Shown here: piece by piece, positions 14,593 through 23,800 of the stretch
Numbering within the stretch: the first letter of the stretch is position 1
Layout of the letters: each line of letters opens with the position of its first letter
Source of the DNA: Pseudomonas rubra
Lineage (GTDB): Bacteria > Pseudomonadota > Gammaproteobacteria > Pseudomonadales > Pseudomonadaceae
Length of the DNA: 33,593 nucleotides
Assembly (NCBI RefSeq): GCF_028656935.1
Contig: NZ_JAMDGZ010000039.1
Span: 1-33,593, forward strand
Reading direction: 5' to 3'
Made by a program: the position numbers and the translations under genes
The notes under the pieces: generated by a model
What the model was told of the DNA's origin: nothing
The model's input: only the letters and a program-made list of their open reading frames with translations
Databases searched by the model: none

Positions 14593-17055
14593 TCAGAACT
14601 CCCAGCGCGTCGTCAGCATCACATTGCGCGGATCTCCGTAGTAGGTGGTGTCGAAGTTGCCCAACCCGGTCAGGTAACGTTTGTCGAACACGTTGTTGGC
14701 ATTGACCGTGAAGCTCAATTGCTCGTTGTACTGGTAGCGGGTCATCAGGTCGACCAAGGTGTAGCCGCCTTGCTTGATGAAGCTATAGTCCTCGAGCGCG
14801 CGGTTGTAGATCTTGCCGTAGAACGCGCTCTGCCAGTTGATCCCACCCCCCACGGTGATCTTGTCCAGTGCTCCCGGCAGGCGATAGGTGGTGAACACCC
14901 GCACCAGGTGCTCAGGTTTGCTGGTGCTCATCGGGAAGCCATAGATGCGCTGCTCGTCGGCATCGCGCGAACGAGCATAGGTGTAGCCCGCCGAAAGGTT
15001 CCAGCCTTCGCGCAGTTCACCGGCAACTTCCAGTTCGATGCCCTGGGTGGTGGCGCCGTTGGTGGCCTTGAAGATTCCTTCGTTGGTCGCAGGGTTGGTG
15101 CCGATCGATTCGGCAACGTTGTCCTGCTCAATGCGAAACAGCGCCAGGCTGGCGTTGAGCTTGCCGTCGAAGTAGGCAGCTTTCAGGCCGGTTTCATAGC
15201 TGTCGCCTTCCACCGGATCGAGAGTGGCGCCGTTGCTTTCCTTGTTACTCTGCGGCTGGTAGATCGAGGTGTAGCTGGCGTACACCGAGTAGGTGTCGTC
15301 CAGGTCATAGACGATACCGGCGTACGGGGTGACCACGCCATGTTGCTGATAGCTGGCCTGGTTGTCCTGGAACAAAGGGTTGAGGCCGTCGTAGTCGTAG
15401 TTGTCGTTGTATTTGAAGGTACTGACCCGGGTGCCGAGGATCAGCGAGAGGTCGTCGGTCGGGTGCAGACGGGTGGCGATGTAGGCGCCGTTCTGGCTCT
15501 TCTTCTGCTCGTACTTGCCGTTTTTCGGGAAGTTCGGCACGCCGATGTGGCCGTCCCAGTCAAAGATGCTGCCGGGGACCATGGCAAATTCGCTGGTGTC
15601 CCAGGTCGCGCCGGTCTGGCGTGAGTGGTTGGTGTCCAGGCCGACGACCAGATCATGCTGGCGACCGAACAGGGTGAACGGGCCGGATAGGTTCAGGTCG
15701 GCGCTGTTCTGTACCCGATGGCCTTCCCAGCGGCCCCAGAAGAAGTACATGCCATCACCGTTGCGATCCGGAGCACCGCCGCTGGCCGAGGCCAGGCGGG
15801 TGTCGTGGTCGCTTTGCAACTGGTTGACGGTCAGCTTGAGCGACCAGTCGTTGGCCAGTGCCTGTTCCAGCGAGGCGAAGTAGGTGCGGTTCTGGAAGTC
15901 GCGGCGGCTCCAGTCGGCACCTGGGTTGAACGAGCGTGAGAAATCGGTGCGGCCGCCGTCGGTGTAGTACACCGGGTTGCCGGTCCAGGAACTGCCACGC
16001 GGGGTGGTGGTCTGCTGGTCGATGCCGACGGTCAACAGGGTGTCCGGGGTAATGTCGGCCTCGAGGATTCCGTAGTACACCTCTTTGCTCTGCTGGTAAT
16101 GGTCCTGGTAACCCTTCTTGTCCTGCTGGGCGCTGACAAAGCGCCCGCGCACGCTGCCGCTGCTGTTGATCGGGCCGGAGACATCGACTTCGCCGCGATA
16201 ATCATCCCAACTGCCGGCACTGCCAGTGAGCGAGCCCTGGAACTGCGCGGTCGGTTTCTTGCGGATCAGGTTGACCGTGGCCGAGGGATCGCCGGAACCG
16301 GTCATCAGACCGGTCGCGCCTTTGAGCACTTCCACCCGGTCATAGATGGCCATGTCGACATGTGCGGTGCCTTCGCCATACACACCGTCATACACGGTGT
16401 TGACGCCGTCGTACTGGTAGTTGGTGATCACCAGGCCCCGGCTGGAAAACTCGGTGCGGTCGCTGTCGTAGGTTTGCGCCGATACGCCGGGGGTATTGCG
16501 CAATACATCGGAAATACTTTGTGCGCCCTGGTCGTCCATCTGCTGGCGGGTGACCACGGTGATGGTTTGTGGGGTTTCGCGGATCGATAGCGGCAGCTTG
16601 GTCGCGGTGCGGGTTGCCGCCGTGGTGTAGGAATGTGTCCCCTCGGTGGTTTCACCCAGGCCCTGGGCATTGATGCTGGTGGCGCCCAGCTCCAGCGCCG
16701 CGCCGCTGCTGACCGGCACCAGCACGTAGCCGCCGTTGGACTGGCGCTGGGCCTGCAGGCCGGTGCCGTTGAGCAGGCGCGCCAGGCCTTCTTCGACTGA
16801 GTAGTTGCCGTGCAGGCCGGCCGACTGCTGGCCTTGGGTCTGGCGCGCATCGAACGACAGGGTGATGTTGGCACGGGTGGCAAACAGGCTCAGGGTGGTG
16901 CCCAGCGGGCCCGGGGCGATCTGGAATTGCGTGCTGGCGCTCTGCGCCATGGCCTGGGCCGGCAGCAGTGCCATAGGCATGAGGGGCAGGCCAAACAGTG
17001 CCAGGTGGACAGCGCGAACCAGAGCGCGAGGGGCGCGCGGACAAGTCGGGGTCAT
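14593..17055 (-). CDS. TonB-dependent siderophore receptor with N-terminal signalling (STN) domain
   Basis: 820 residues. A signal peptide covers about residues 1-38 (ending AQAMAQSA). An STN/secretin-like signalling domain follows (about 42-112, IAPGPLGTTLSLFATRANIT, then YSVEEGLARLLNGTGL), which contacts a FecR-type anti-sigma factor. Next come a plug (about 150-255, RETPQTITVVTRQQMDDQGA and LKGATGLMTGSGDPSATVNL) and a 22-strand beta barrel ending in the outer-membrane Phe (TTRWEF). Presence of the STN domain identifies a transducer of the FpvA/FoxA/FiuA type that imports a ferric siderophore and signals its presence. The upstream fecI/fecR genes are its partners. The ligand cannot be named from sequence alone. 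Confidence 0.93.
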   Translation of the reverse strand: MTPTCPRAPRALVRAVHLALFGLPLMPMALLPAQAMAQSASTQFQIAPGPLGTTLSLFATRANITLSFDARQTQGQQSAGLHGNYSVEEGLARLLNGTGLQAQRQSNGGYVLVPVSSGAALELGATSINAQGLGETTEGTHSYTTAATRTATKLPLSIRETPQTITVVTRQQMDDQGAQSISDVLRNTPGVSAQTYDSDRTEFSSRGLVITNYQYDGVNTVYDGVYGEGTAHVDMAIYDRVEVLKGATGLMTGSGDPSATVNLIRKKPTAQFQGSLTGSAGSWDDYRGEVDVSGPINSSGSVRGRFVSAQQDKKGYQDHYQQSKEVYYGILEADITPDTLLTVGIDQQTTTPRGSSWTGNPVYYTDGGRTDFSRSFNPGADWSRRDFQNRTYFASLEQALANDWSLKLTVNQLQSDHDTRLASASGGAPDRNGDGMYFFWGRWEGHRVQNSADLNLSGPFTLFGRQHDLVVGLDTNHSRQTGATWDTSEFAMVPGSIFDWDGHIGVPNFPKNGKYEQKKSQNGAYIATRLHPTDDLSLILGTRVSTFKYNDNYDYDGLNPLFQDNQASYQQHGVVTPYAGIVYDLDDTYSVYASYTSIYQPQSNKESNGATLDPVEGDSYETGLKAAYFDGKLNASLALFRIEQDNVAESIGTNPATNEGIFKATNGATTQGIELEVAGELREGWNLSAGYTYARSRDADEQRIYGFPMSTSKPEHLVRVFTTYRLPGALDKITVGGGINWQSAFYGKIYNRALEDYSFIKQGGYTLVDLMTRYQYNEQLSFTVNANNVFDKRYLTGLGNFDTTYYGDPRNVMLTTRWEF

Positions 17056-17124
17056 GCAGGATTTCCTTCGATTGGCTGGGCAGAGGGGCGGTCGAAATTT
17101 GCCGCTTTAACTGCGTAGCCGAAT

Positions 17125-17143
17125 GAGAATGAAAATCGGCAAC
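17125..17143. promoter_or_regulatory. Possible Fur box upstream of the receptor gene
   Basis: GAGAAT and GAAAAT, two adjacent GATAAT-like hexamers (5/6 each), make a 19-bp site matching the Fur consensus at 13 positions by my count. It is 70-88 bp upstream of the receptor ATG, in the 106-bp gap after fecR, suggesting the receptor has its own promoter. The right third of the site is poor, so this is tentative. Confidence 0.4.
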
Positions 17144-17161
17144 CCTTTGTGCGAAATTTCT

Positions 17162-18109
17162 TCAGACAGCTTCGATGCTGACCCAGTAGCGGGTCATGTA
17201 ACGCACCTTGACCGGCAGCGACACACCGAGGTTTTCCAGGATGGTGTCGGTGTCGTCGATACGAAAGGCACCCGACAGGCGTAAGTCGGCGATGCTCGCG
17301 GCGCAGCGCAATACGCCGGGACGATAGCGGCGCAGTTCGCTGATGAAATCGCTCAGGCGCCATTCGACCACGGTCAGCATGCCCAGGGTCCAGGCGCCAG
17401 TGCCGGGCAGGGCGGAGCTGGCAGCGTTGATCCGGTTGCGCTCGAAGCTGACGCTCTGCCCGGCCTCAAGGCGCAGCATCAACAGCGGCTGGTCGAGCGG
17501 GCGCACCTCAACCGCATGCTCGAGCACGCTGACCCGGCTCAGGCCGTTGTCGCTGCGTACGCTGAAGTGTGTGCCCAAGGCGCGCACCCGGCCCTCAGTG
17601 GTTTCAACGATGAACGGGCGAGCCGCACTGTCACGCGCGGTCTGCACCATGATTTCGCCGCTGTACAGGCGCAGCAGGCGCTGTTGGCCGTCGTAGCGGA
17701 TATCCACAGCGCTGTCGGTGTTGAGTTGGAGTTGGCTGCCATCGTCCAGGCGAACCTGGCGGCGCCGGCCCTTGCCGGTACGCAACTGGGCCATCAGCGC
17801 CTGGCCAGGCGTGCTTTCACGCACCGCCCAGCCGGTTGCACCGACGGCCATGAGCAGGGCCAGGGTCTTGAGCACGGCGCGGCGCCGGGCGCGCACGCCA
17901 GCCAGGGTCGGCAGGGCGACCTCGGCCGGCAGCCGTCCCAGCTGACGCTGCAGCTTTTCTACCCGCGCCCAGGCCTGGGCATGGGCTTGGCTTTTGCCCA
18001 GCCAGTCTTGCCAGGCCTGTACCTGAGCAGTGCTGGGGGGCGCGGCATTGAGCTGCACATACCAGGTGGCGGCCGCTTCCAGGGTGCGATAGTCCAGTGG
18101 CTGGGCCAT
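17162..18109 (-). CDS. fecR: FecR-family anti-sigma factor / sigma regulator
   Basis: 315 residues. The N-terminal cytoplasmic part has the FecR N-domain pattern (AATWYVQLNAAPPSTAQVQA, then WLGKSQAHAQAWARVEKLQR). One membrane helix lies at about residues 78-97 (LKTLALLMAVGATGWAV). The periplasmic FecR domain follows (RRQVRLDDGSQLQLNTDSAV, then VRALGTHFSVRSDN), and the C-terminal end has an STN-like fold that meets the receptor. FecR proteins hold or activate their ECF sigma partner depending on receptor occupancy. The start is 1 nt after the sigma-gene stop, so the two genes are coupled. Confidence 0.92.
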   Translation of the reverse strand: MAQPLDYRTLEAAATWYVQLNAAPPSTAQVQAWQDWLGKSQAHAQAWARVEKLQRQLGRLPAEVALPTLAGVRARRRAVLKTLALLMAVGATGWAVRESTPGQALMAQLRTGKGRRRQVRLDDGSQLQLNTDSAVDIRYDGQQRLLRLYSGEIMVQTARDSAARPFIVETTEGRVRALGTHFSVRSDNGLSRVSVLEHAVEVRPLDQPLLMLRLEAGQSVSFERNRINAASSALPGTGAWTLGMLTVVEWRLSDFISELRRYRPGVLRCAASIADLRLSGAFRIDDTDTILENLGVSLPVKVRYMTRYWVSIEAV

Positions 18110-18110
18110 T

Positions 18111-18611
18111 TCAGTCGTCCGTCAGCAGCAGGCAGTGGGTCATGGCGCGGATCAGGTGCTTCTTCACCGTGGTCACCGACACCCCCAGGCGTTCGGCGGT
18201 GGCCACATAGCTGAGGCCTTCGAGCTGTACGGCCAGGAAGATGTTTCGGGTGCGATCGCCCAGGCCATCGAGCATCTGGTCCACCGCCAGCAGGGTTTCG
18301 AGGATCAGCAAACGGCTTTCCGGCGATTCGGCGAGCCGCTCCGGGCGCAGTGCCAGTTCGTCCAGATAAGCCTGTTCAAGTGCCTTGCGCCGGAACTTGT
18401 CGATCATCAACGCATGGGCGATGGCGCCCAGGTAGCTGCGCGGCTCGCGAATGGTGTCGGCATTGCGCGCATTCAACACCCGGATAAAGGTGTCCTGGGC
18501 CAGGTCAGCGGCATCGCTGGCATTGCCCAGGCGGGCACGCAGCCAGTTTTTCAACCAACCGTTATGTTCGCTATAGAGCGCGTGCAGGGCAGCATGATCG
18601 GGGGCGGGCAT
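18111..18611 (-). CDS. fecI: ECF sigma-70 factor, FecI type (iron-starvation sigma)
   Basis: 166 residues. Region 2 (about 8-75) contains HNGWLKNWLRARLGNASDAA, then DLAQDTFIRVLNAR; region 4 (about 105-160) contains GLGDRTRNIFLAVQLEGLSY with a C-terminal HTH (VATAERLGVSVTTVKKHLIR). The RTRNIFL segment is typical of FecI-like factors. It directs RNA polymerase to the receptor promoter when the FecR partner signals that siderophore is bound. First gene of the sigma/FecR block; a Fur-box-like site lies 23-41 bp upstream of its ATG, predicting repression in iron-replete cells. Confidence 0.93.
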   Translation of the reverse strand: MPAPDHAALHALYSEHNGWLKNWLRARLGNASDAADLAQDTFIRVLNARNADTIREPRSYLGAIAHALMIDKFRRKALEQAYLDELALRPERLAESPESRLLILETLLAVDQMLDGLGDRTRNIFLAVQLEGLSYVATAERLGVSVTTVKKHLIRAMTHCLLLTDD

Positions 18612-18633
18612 GGTCGGGCAATATCGAGTAATT

Positions 18634-18652
18634 GATAATTAGTCGCATTATT
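18634..18652. promoter_or_regulatory. Fur box upstream of fecI
   Basis: On the minus strand this 19-bp site keeps AATAATG at the left and AATTATC at the right, matching the Fur consensus (GATAATGATAATCATTATC) at 14 positions by my count. It is 23-41 bp upstream of the fecI ATG, a normal position for Fur repression. Confidence 0.6.
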
Positions 18653-18672
18653 GTGGTTTGCTGGCGCACTAT

Positions 18673-18684
18673 GCAAGCGCTTGC
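18673..18684. promoter_or_regulatory. Perfect 12-bp palindrome upstream of the MDR dehydrogenase gene
   Basis: GCAAGCGCTTGC reads the same on both strands and is centred about 73 bp upstream of the dehydrogenase ATG. It could be the operator of a dimeric repressor. No regulator is linked to it by sequence. Confidence 0.35.
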
Positions 18685-18751
18685 GCTTGACCTGGGGCAG
18701 AGGCGGGCAAAGACTGGTCAGCTATCTGTCGAATCGATTCAGGAGATTTAC

Positions 18752-19762
18752 ATGACCAGCAGGGCCATTATCGTCCAGACCGGCGGTGGTTACGACAAGG
18801 TGCAGGTCGGCATCCGTCTGGCTGACGCCCCGCAAGCCGGTGAAATCAGTGTGCGTCTGCATGCCAACTCGCTCAACTATCATGATTTCGCCGTGGTCAG
18901 CGGTATGTGGGGGCCCACTGCGCCGCGCATTCCCATGGCCGATGGCGCCGGTGTGGTCACCGCAGTCGGCGCTGGCGTGAGCGAGTTTGCCGTGGGTGAT
19001 TCAGTGGTCAGCACCTTCTTCCCCGACTGGCTGGACGGCCAGCCGCTGGTCGAAGGCTTCGCCACGGTTCCAGGTGATGGCATCGATGGTTACGCCCGCG
19101 AACAGGTCACCGCCCGCGCGACGTCTTTCACCCATGCGCCCAAGGGCTATAGCCATGCCGAAGCGGCGACCCTGACCACTGCCGGCCTCACCGCCTGGCG
19201 CGCATTGATGGCCGATGACTCGCTCAAGCCTGGCGATAGCGTGCTGGTGCAAGGCACTGGCGGCGTGTCGATTTTCGCCCTGCAGTTCGCCAAGCTGGCA
19301 GGTGCCACGGTGATCGCCACCTCCTCCAGCGACGAGAAGCTTGAACGCCTCAAAGCCCTTGGCGCCGACCACTTGATCAACTACCGCACGACCCCGGCTT
19401 GGGGCGAGAAGGTGCGCCAGCTCACCGGCAATCGCGGTGTCGATCATGTGATCGAAGTGGGCGGCCCGGCGACCCTTGAGCAGTCGATGATTGCTGCGCG
19501 TATCGGCGGGCATGTGTCGCTGATCGGCATCCTTACTGGCGTGGCGGGCAACCTGCCGCTGGTCCAGGCCCTGGTGCGGCAGATTCGCCTGCAAGGCGTG
19601 CTGGTCGGCAGCCGTGCCCAGCAGCAGGCCATGGTCCGCGCCATCGACGGCAATGGCCTGCGTCCGGTGGTGGACAAGACCTTCGACCTGGAGCAGATCG
19701 TTGAAGCCTTCCGCTACCAGGAAAGCAACCAGCACTTCGGCAAAATCTGCCTGAGCATCTGA
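18752..19762 (+). CDS. Zinc-type alcohol dehydrogenase family protein / quinone-oxidoreductase-like MDR
   Basis: 336 residues from ATG 18752, preceded by AGGAGA at 6 nt; the frame continues upstream but without a ribosome-binding site. It has a GroES-like N-domain (IRLADAPQAGEISVRLHANS, LNYHDFAVVSG) and PMADGAGVVTAVGAGVSEFA. The Rossmann domain has GDSVLVQGTGGVSIFALQFA and VDHVIEVGGPATLEQSM. The catalytic zinc cysteine of classical ADHs is not seen near the usual position (NYHDFAV in place of C-x-TD), so it probably belongs with the zinc-free quinone-oxidoreductase-like members. Substrate unknown. It is convergent with the LysR gene, 9 bp apart. Confidence 0.85.
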   Translation: MTSRAIIVQTGGGYDKVQVGIRLADAPQAGEISVRLHANSLNYHDFAVVSGMWGPTAPRIPMADGAGVVTAVGAGVSEFAVGDSVVSTFFPDWLDGQPLVEGFATVPGDGIDGYAREQVTARATSFTHAPKGYSHAEAATLTTAGLTAWRALMADDSLKPGDSVLVQGTGGVSIFALQFAKLAGATVIATSSSDEKLERLKALGADHLINYRTTPAWGEKVRQLTGNRGVDHVIEVGGPATLEQSMIAARIGGHVSLIGILTGVAGNLPLVQALVRQIRLQGVLVGSRAQQQAMVRAIDGNGLRPVVDKTFDLEQIVEAFRYQESNQHFGKICLSI

Positions 19763-19771
19763 GCCGGCGCT

Positions 19772-20656
19772 TCAGATCTGCCCCAGCAACCAGCCGCGGA
19801 ACGCCGTCAGCGACGCCAGTGACTGGTTGCGTGGCGGGTAGATCAGGTAATAACTGCGTTGGCTGGCAAAGGGCGCGCCGATGCTGACCAGCTCACCGCT
19901 GGCCAACTCGTCGGCCACCAGGATGCGTGGCACCAAGCCAATGCCGATGCCGGCGCGCACCGCCTGGATCAAGTGCGACGTCAGCTCGAAGCTCGGCCCC
20001 AGGCGCATGCTGCGGTGTGCCAGGCCGTGATGGGAAAACCACTCGCCCCAGGCATTGGGGTTATTGGCGACATTGAGCAGCAACTGCTCGCACAGCTGTG
20101 TCGGCGACCAGTCGGTCTGGCTGGCGGCGGTGTCCGGCGACAGGATCACCATTAACTCTTCGGCGTGCAGGCGATGACAGACCAGCCCCGGCAGATCGGC
20201 ATTGCCAACGACAATGGCGGCGTCGATGCCGCTGGTCTCGAAGTCGATGGCTTCGATACGTGAATTGATGTGCACCAGCATGCCGGGGTGCAACTTGTAG
20301 AACTCATGCAGGCGCGGCAGCAGCCACTTGGAGCCGAAGGTCGGCAGCGTGGCCAGGCGCAAACTGCCTTCGCCAGACTGGTAAGCCATGGCCTGCAGGG
20401 TAGCGCTGCGGATCCTGCCCAGGGCTTCGCTCATCTCCCGCTGATACAGCCGACCAACATCGGTCAGGCGTACCTGACGGCCTTCGCGGCGGAACAGGGT
20501 CAAGCCCAATTGCTGCTCAAGGGCCTGGACCTGGCGGCTCACCGCGCTCTGGGTCAGCGACAGTTCGGTGGCGGCGCGGGTGTAGCTTTCATGCCGGGCA
20601 GCGGCTTCGAAAGCCAGCAGCAATGACATAGACGGTGTGAGATGGCGGTAATTCAT
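19772..20656 (-). CDS. LysR-family transcriptional regulator
   Basis: 294 residues. The N-terminal winged HTH is clear: LLAFEAAARHESYTRAATEL, then SLTQSAVSRQVQALEQQLG (about 14-52). The effector domain begins about residue 90 (EGSLRLATLPTFGSKWLLPR). The N-terminal MNYRHLTPSMSLLLAFEAAA resembles GcvA-like LysR proteins. It is divergent from the large FAD/Fe-S dehydrogenase gene with a 159-bp shared gap containing an inverted repeat, so it most likely controls that gene; this link is inference. Confidence 0.92.
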   Translation of the reverse strand: MNYRHLTPSMSLLLAFEAAARHESYTRAATELSLTQSAVSRQVQALEQQLGLTLFRREGRQVRLTDVGRLYQREMSEALGRIRSATLQAMAYQSGEGSLRLATLPTFGSKWLLPRLHEFYKLHPGMLVHINSRIEAIDFETSGIDAAIVVGNADLPGLVCHRLHAEELMVILSPDTAASQTDWSPTQLCEQLLLNVANNPNAWGEWFSHHGLAHRSMRLGPSFELTSHLIQAVRAGIGIGLVPRILVADELASGELVSIGAPFASQRSYYLIYPPRNQSLASLTAFRGWLLGQI

Positions 20657-20739
20657 TCGTAAAAGTCATTGATAGCGGCAGAAATATCCAGTTGTCCCCG
20701 GTGGCAAGCTCCGGGATCATTGGCATACCAGTTTCTTGA

Positions 20740-20762
20740 GGCTGACTTAATTATGCTCAGCC
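20740..20762. promoter_or_regulatory. Inverted repeat in the LysR-ydiJ divergent gap (candidate LysR operator)
   Basis: GGCTGA (20740-20745) and TCAGCC (20757-20762) are perfect inverted hexamers separated by 11 AT-rich bases. The site is 54-76 bp upstream of the dehydrogenase ATG and 84 bp upstream of the LysR ATG, the expected place for a LysR-type binding site. Confidence 0.5.
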
Positions 20763-20815
20763 AGCAAGTGTTCCGATGTTCCCGTGATTAGCCAAACTAA
20801 AGAGGCCATCCTTTG

Positions 20816-23800
20816 ATGATCGCCCAACTGCCGACCAGCGCCCCTGCTGGCGACTACGCCGATTTTCTCGTCGCCCTGCGCGCCAGCGGTTTCCGTGGCC
20901 AGTTCAGTGCCGACTACGCCACGCGCACGGTGCTGGCAACCGACAACTCGATCTACCAGCGCTTGCCGCAAGCGGCGGTGTTCCCGCTGGACGCCGAGGA
21001 CGTCGCGCGGGTTGCCGCGCTGATGGCCGAGCCGCGTTTTCGCCAGATCAAGCTCACCCCCCGTGGCGGCGGTACCGGCACCAACGGCCAGTCGTTGACC
21101 GACGGTGTTGTCGTCGACTTGTCGCGGCACATGAACAACATCCTCGAAATCAACGTCGAGGAGCGTTGGGTGCGGGTCCAGGCCGGGGTGGTCAAAGACC
21201 AGCTAAACGCTGCGCTCAAGCCCCACGGGTTGTTCTTTGCTCCGGAGCTGTCGACCTCCAACCGCGCCACCGTTGGCGGCATGATCAACACTGATGCCAG
21301 CGGCCAGGGCAGTTGCACCTACGGCAAGACCCGCGACCACGTGCTCGAGCTGCACACTGTGCTGCTTGGCGGCGAGCGCTTGCACAGCCTGCCGATCGAC
21401 GACCAGGCGCTGGAGCAGGCCTGCGCCCAGCCAGGGCGCAGCGGCGAGGTGTACCGCATGGCCCGGCAGATCCAGGAAACCCAGGCCGAGCTGATCGAAA
21501 CCATCTTCCCCAAGCTCAACCGCTGCCTGACCGGCTACGACCTGGCGCACCTGCGCGACGAGCAGGGCCGTTTCAACCTCAACAGCGTGCTGTGCGGTGC
21601 CGAAGGCTCGCTGGGCTACGTGGTCGAGGCCAAGCTCAATGTGCTGCCGATCCCGAAATACGCCGTGCTGGTCAATGTGCGCTACAGCAGCTTCATGGAC
21701 GCCCTGCGTGACGCCAATGCGCTGATGGCGCACAAGCCGTTGTCGATCGAGACGGTGGACTCCAAGGTGCTGATGCTGGCGATGAAGGACATCGTCTGGC
21801 ACAGCGTCGCCGAATACTTCCCCGCCGAAGCCGAGCGCCCGACCCTGGGCATCAACCTGGTGGAGTTCTGTGGCGATGACCCTACTGAAGTTAACGCGCG
21901 AGTGCAGGCCTTCGTCGCCCACTTGCAGGCCGATACCGCCGTCGAACGCCTGGGTCACACCCTGGCCGAAGGCGCCGAGGCGGTGACCCGGGTCTACACC
22001 ATGCGCAAGCGTTCGGTGGGCCTGCTGGGCAACGTCGAAGGTGAGGTGCGCCCGCAGCCGTTCGTTGAAGACACTGCGGTGCCGCCAGAACAACTGGCCG
22101 ACTACATCACCGACTTTCGCGCCTTGCTTGACGGCTACGGACTGGCCTATGGCATGTTCGGCCACGTCGATGCCGGCGTGCTCCATGTGCGCCCGGCCCT
22201 GGACATGAAAGACCCGGCCCAGGCGGCGCTGGTCAAGCCGATATCCGATGCCGTGGCGGCGCTGACCCATCGCTACGGCGGCCTGCTCTGGGGCGAACAC
22301 GGCAAGGGCCTGCGTTCGGAATATGTGCCGGATTTCTTTGGTGAGCTGTACCCGGCGCTGCAGGCACTCAAGGGCGCGTTCGACCCCTACAACCAGCTCA
22401 ACCCCGGCAAGATCTGTACGCCGCCCGACAGCGAGCAGGGCCTGATCAAGGTCAACGAAGCCCCCATGCGTGGCGATTTTGACCGGCAGATCGATGAGCG
22501 GGTCTGGCAGAGTTTTGGCAGCGCCGTGCACTGCAACGGCAACGGTGCCTGCTACAACTACGACCCCAACGACGCCATGTGCCCGTCGTGGAAGGCCACC
22601 CGCGAACGCCAGCATTCGCCCAAGGGCCGTGCCTCGCTGATCCGTGAATGGCTGCGCTTGCAAGGGGCCGCCAGCATCGATGTATTGGCGGCGGCAAAGA
22701 ACAAGACCTCATGGCTCAAGGAGTTGCCCAAACGCTTGCGCAACAACCAGGCGCGTTCGCGTGGTGAGGCTGACTTTTCCCACGAAGTCTACGAGGCCAT
22801 GGCGGGCTGCCTGGCGTGCAAATCCTGCGCAGGGCAGTGCCCGATCAAGGTCAACGTGCCCGAGTTTCGCTCGCGCTTTCTGGAGCTGTACCACGGTCGT
22901 TACCAGCGTCCGCTACGTGACTACCTGATCGGCTCGCTGGAATTCAGCATTCCCTACATGGCCTATGCGCCAGGGTTGTACAACGCGGTGATGGGTTCGA
23001 AGTTTGTCGGTCGCCTGCTTGAGCGCCACGTCGGCATGCTCGACAGCCCGCTGATAAGCCGCTTCAACCTGCAGAACACCCTGAGCCGTTGCAACGTGCG
23101 CGCTGCCAGTGTGCCGACGCTGCGCGAGCTGACCCCGGCCCAGCGTGAGCGCAGCATCGTGCTGGTTCAGGATGCTTTTACCCGCTACTTCGAGACACCC
23201 TTGCTGGCGTCGTTCATCGAACTGGCTCACCGCCTTGGCCATAAGGTGTTCCTCGCGCCCTACAGCGCGAACGGCAAACCCTTGCATGTCCAGGGCTTCC
23301 TCGGCGCCTTCGGCAAAGCGGCGATCCGCAACGCAACCCAGCTCAAGGCCCTGGCCGATTGCGGGGTGCCGCTGGTGGGGCTCGACCCGGCAATGACCCT
23401 GGTGTACCGCCAGGAGTACCAGAAGGTCGATGGCCTGAGCGATTGTCCAAATGTCCTGCTTCCGCAGGAATGGTTGATCGATGCACTGCCCGAACAGGTT
23501 GCGAGCGCCAGCGAAACCTTCCGCCTGCTGGCCCACTGCACCGAGAAAACCAACGTGCCGGCCAGTACCCGCCAGTGGGAGCAGGTATTTGCTCGCCTGG
23601 GGCTGAAACTGGTCACCGAAGCCACCGGCTGCTGCGGCATGTCCGGTACCTACGGCCACGAAGCGCGCAACCAGGACACCTCGCGGACCATCTTCGAGCA
23701 ATCCTGGGCTGGCAAGCTGGATAAACAGGGGGAGGCGTTGGCCACCGGTTATTCGTGCCGCAGTCAGGTCAAGCGCATGGCTGACCGCCAGTTGCGTCAT

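Noticed and set aside
21203..22663. 486-codon minus-strand ORF opposite the ydiJ-like gene
   Set aside because: Antisense of a gene with FAD and Fe-S motifs; composition (His/Val/Gly/Gln-rich) is typical of shadow frames.
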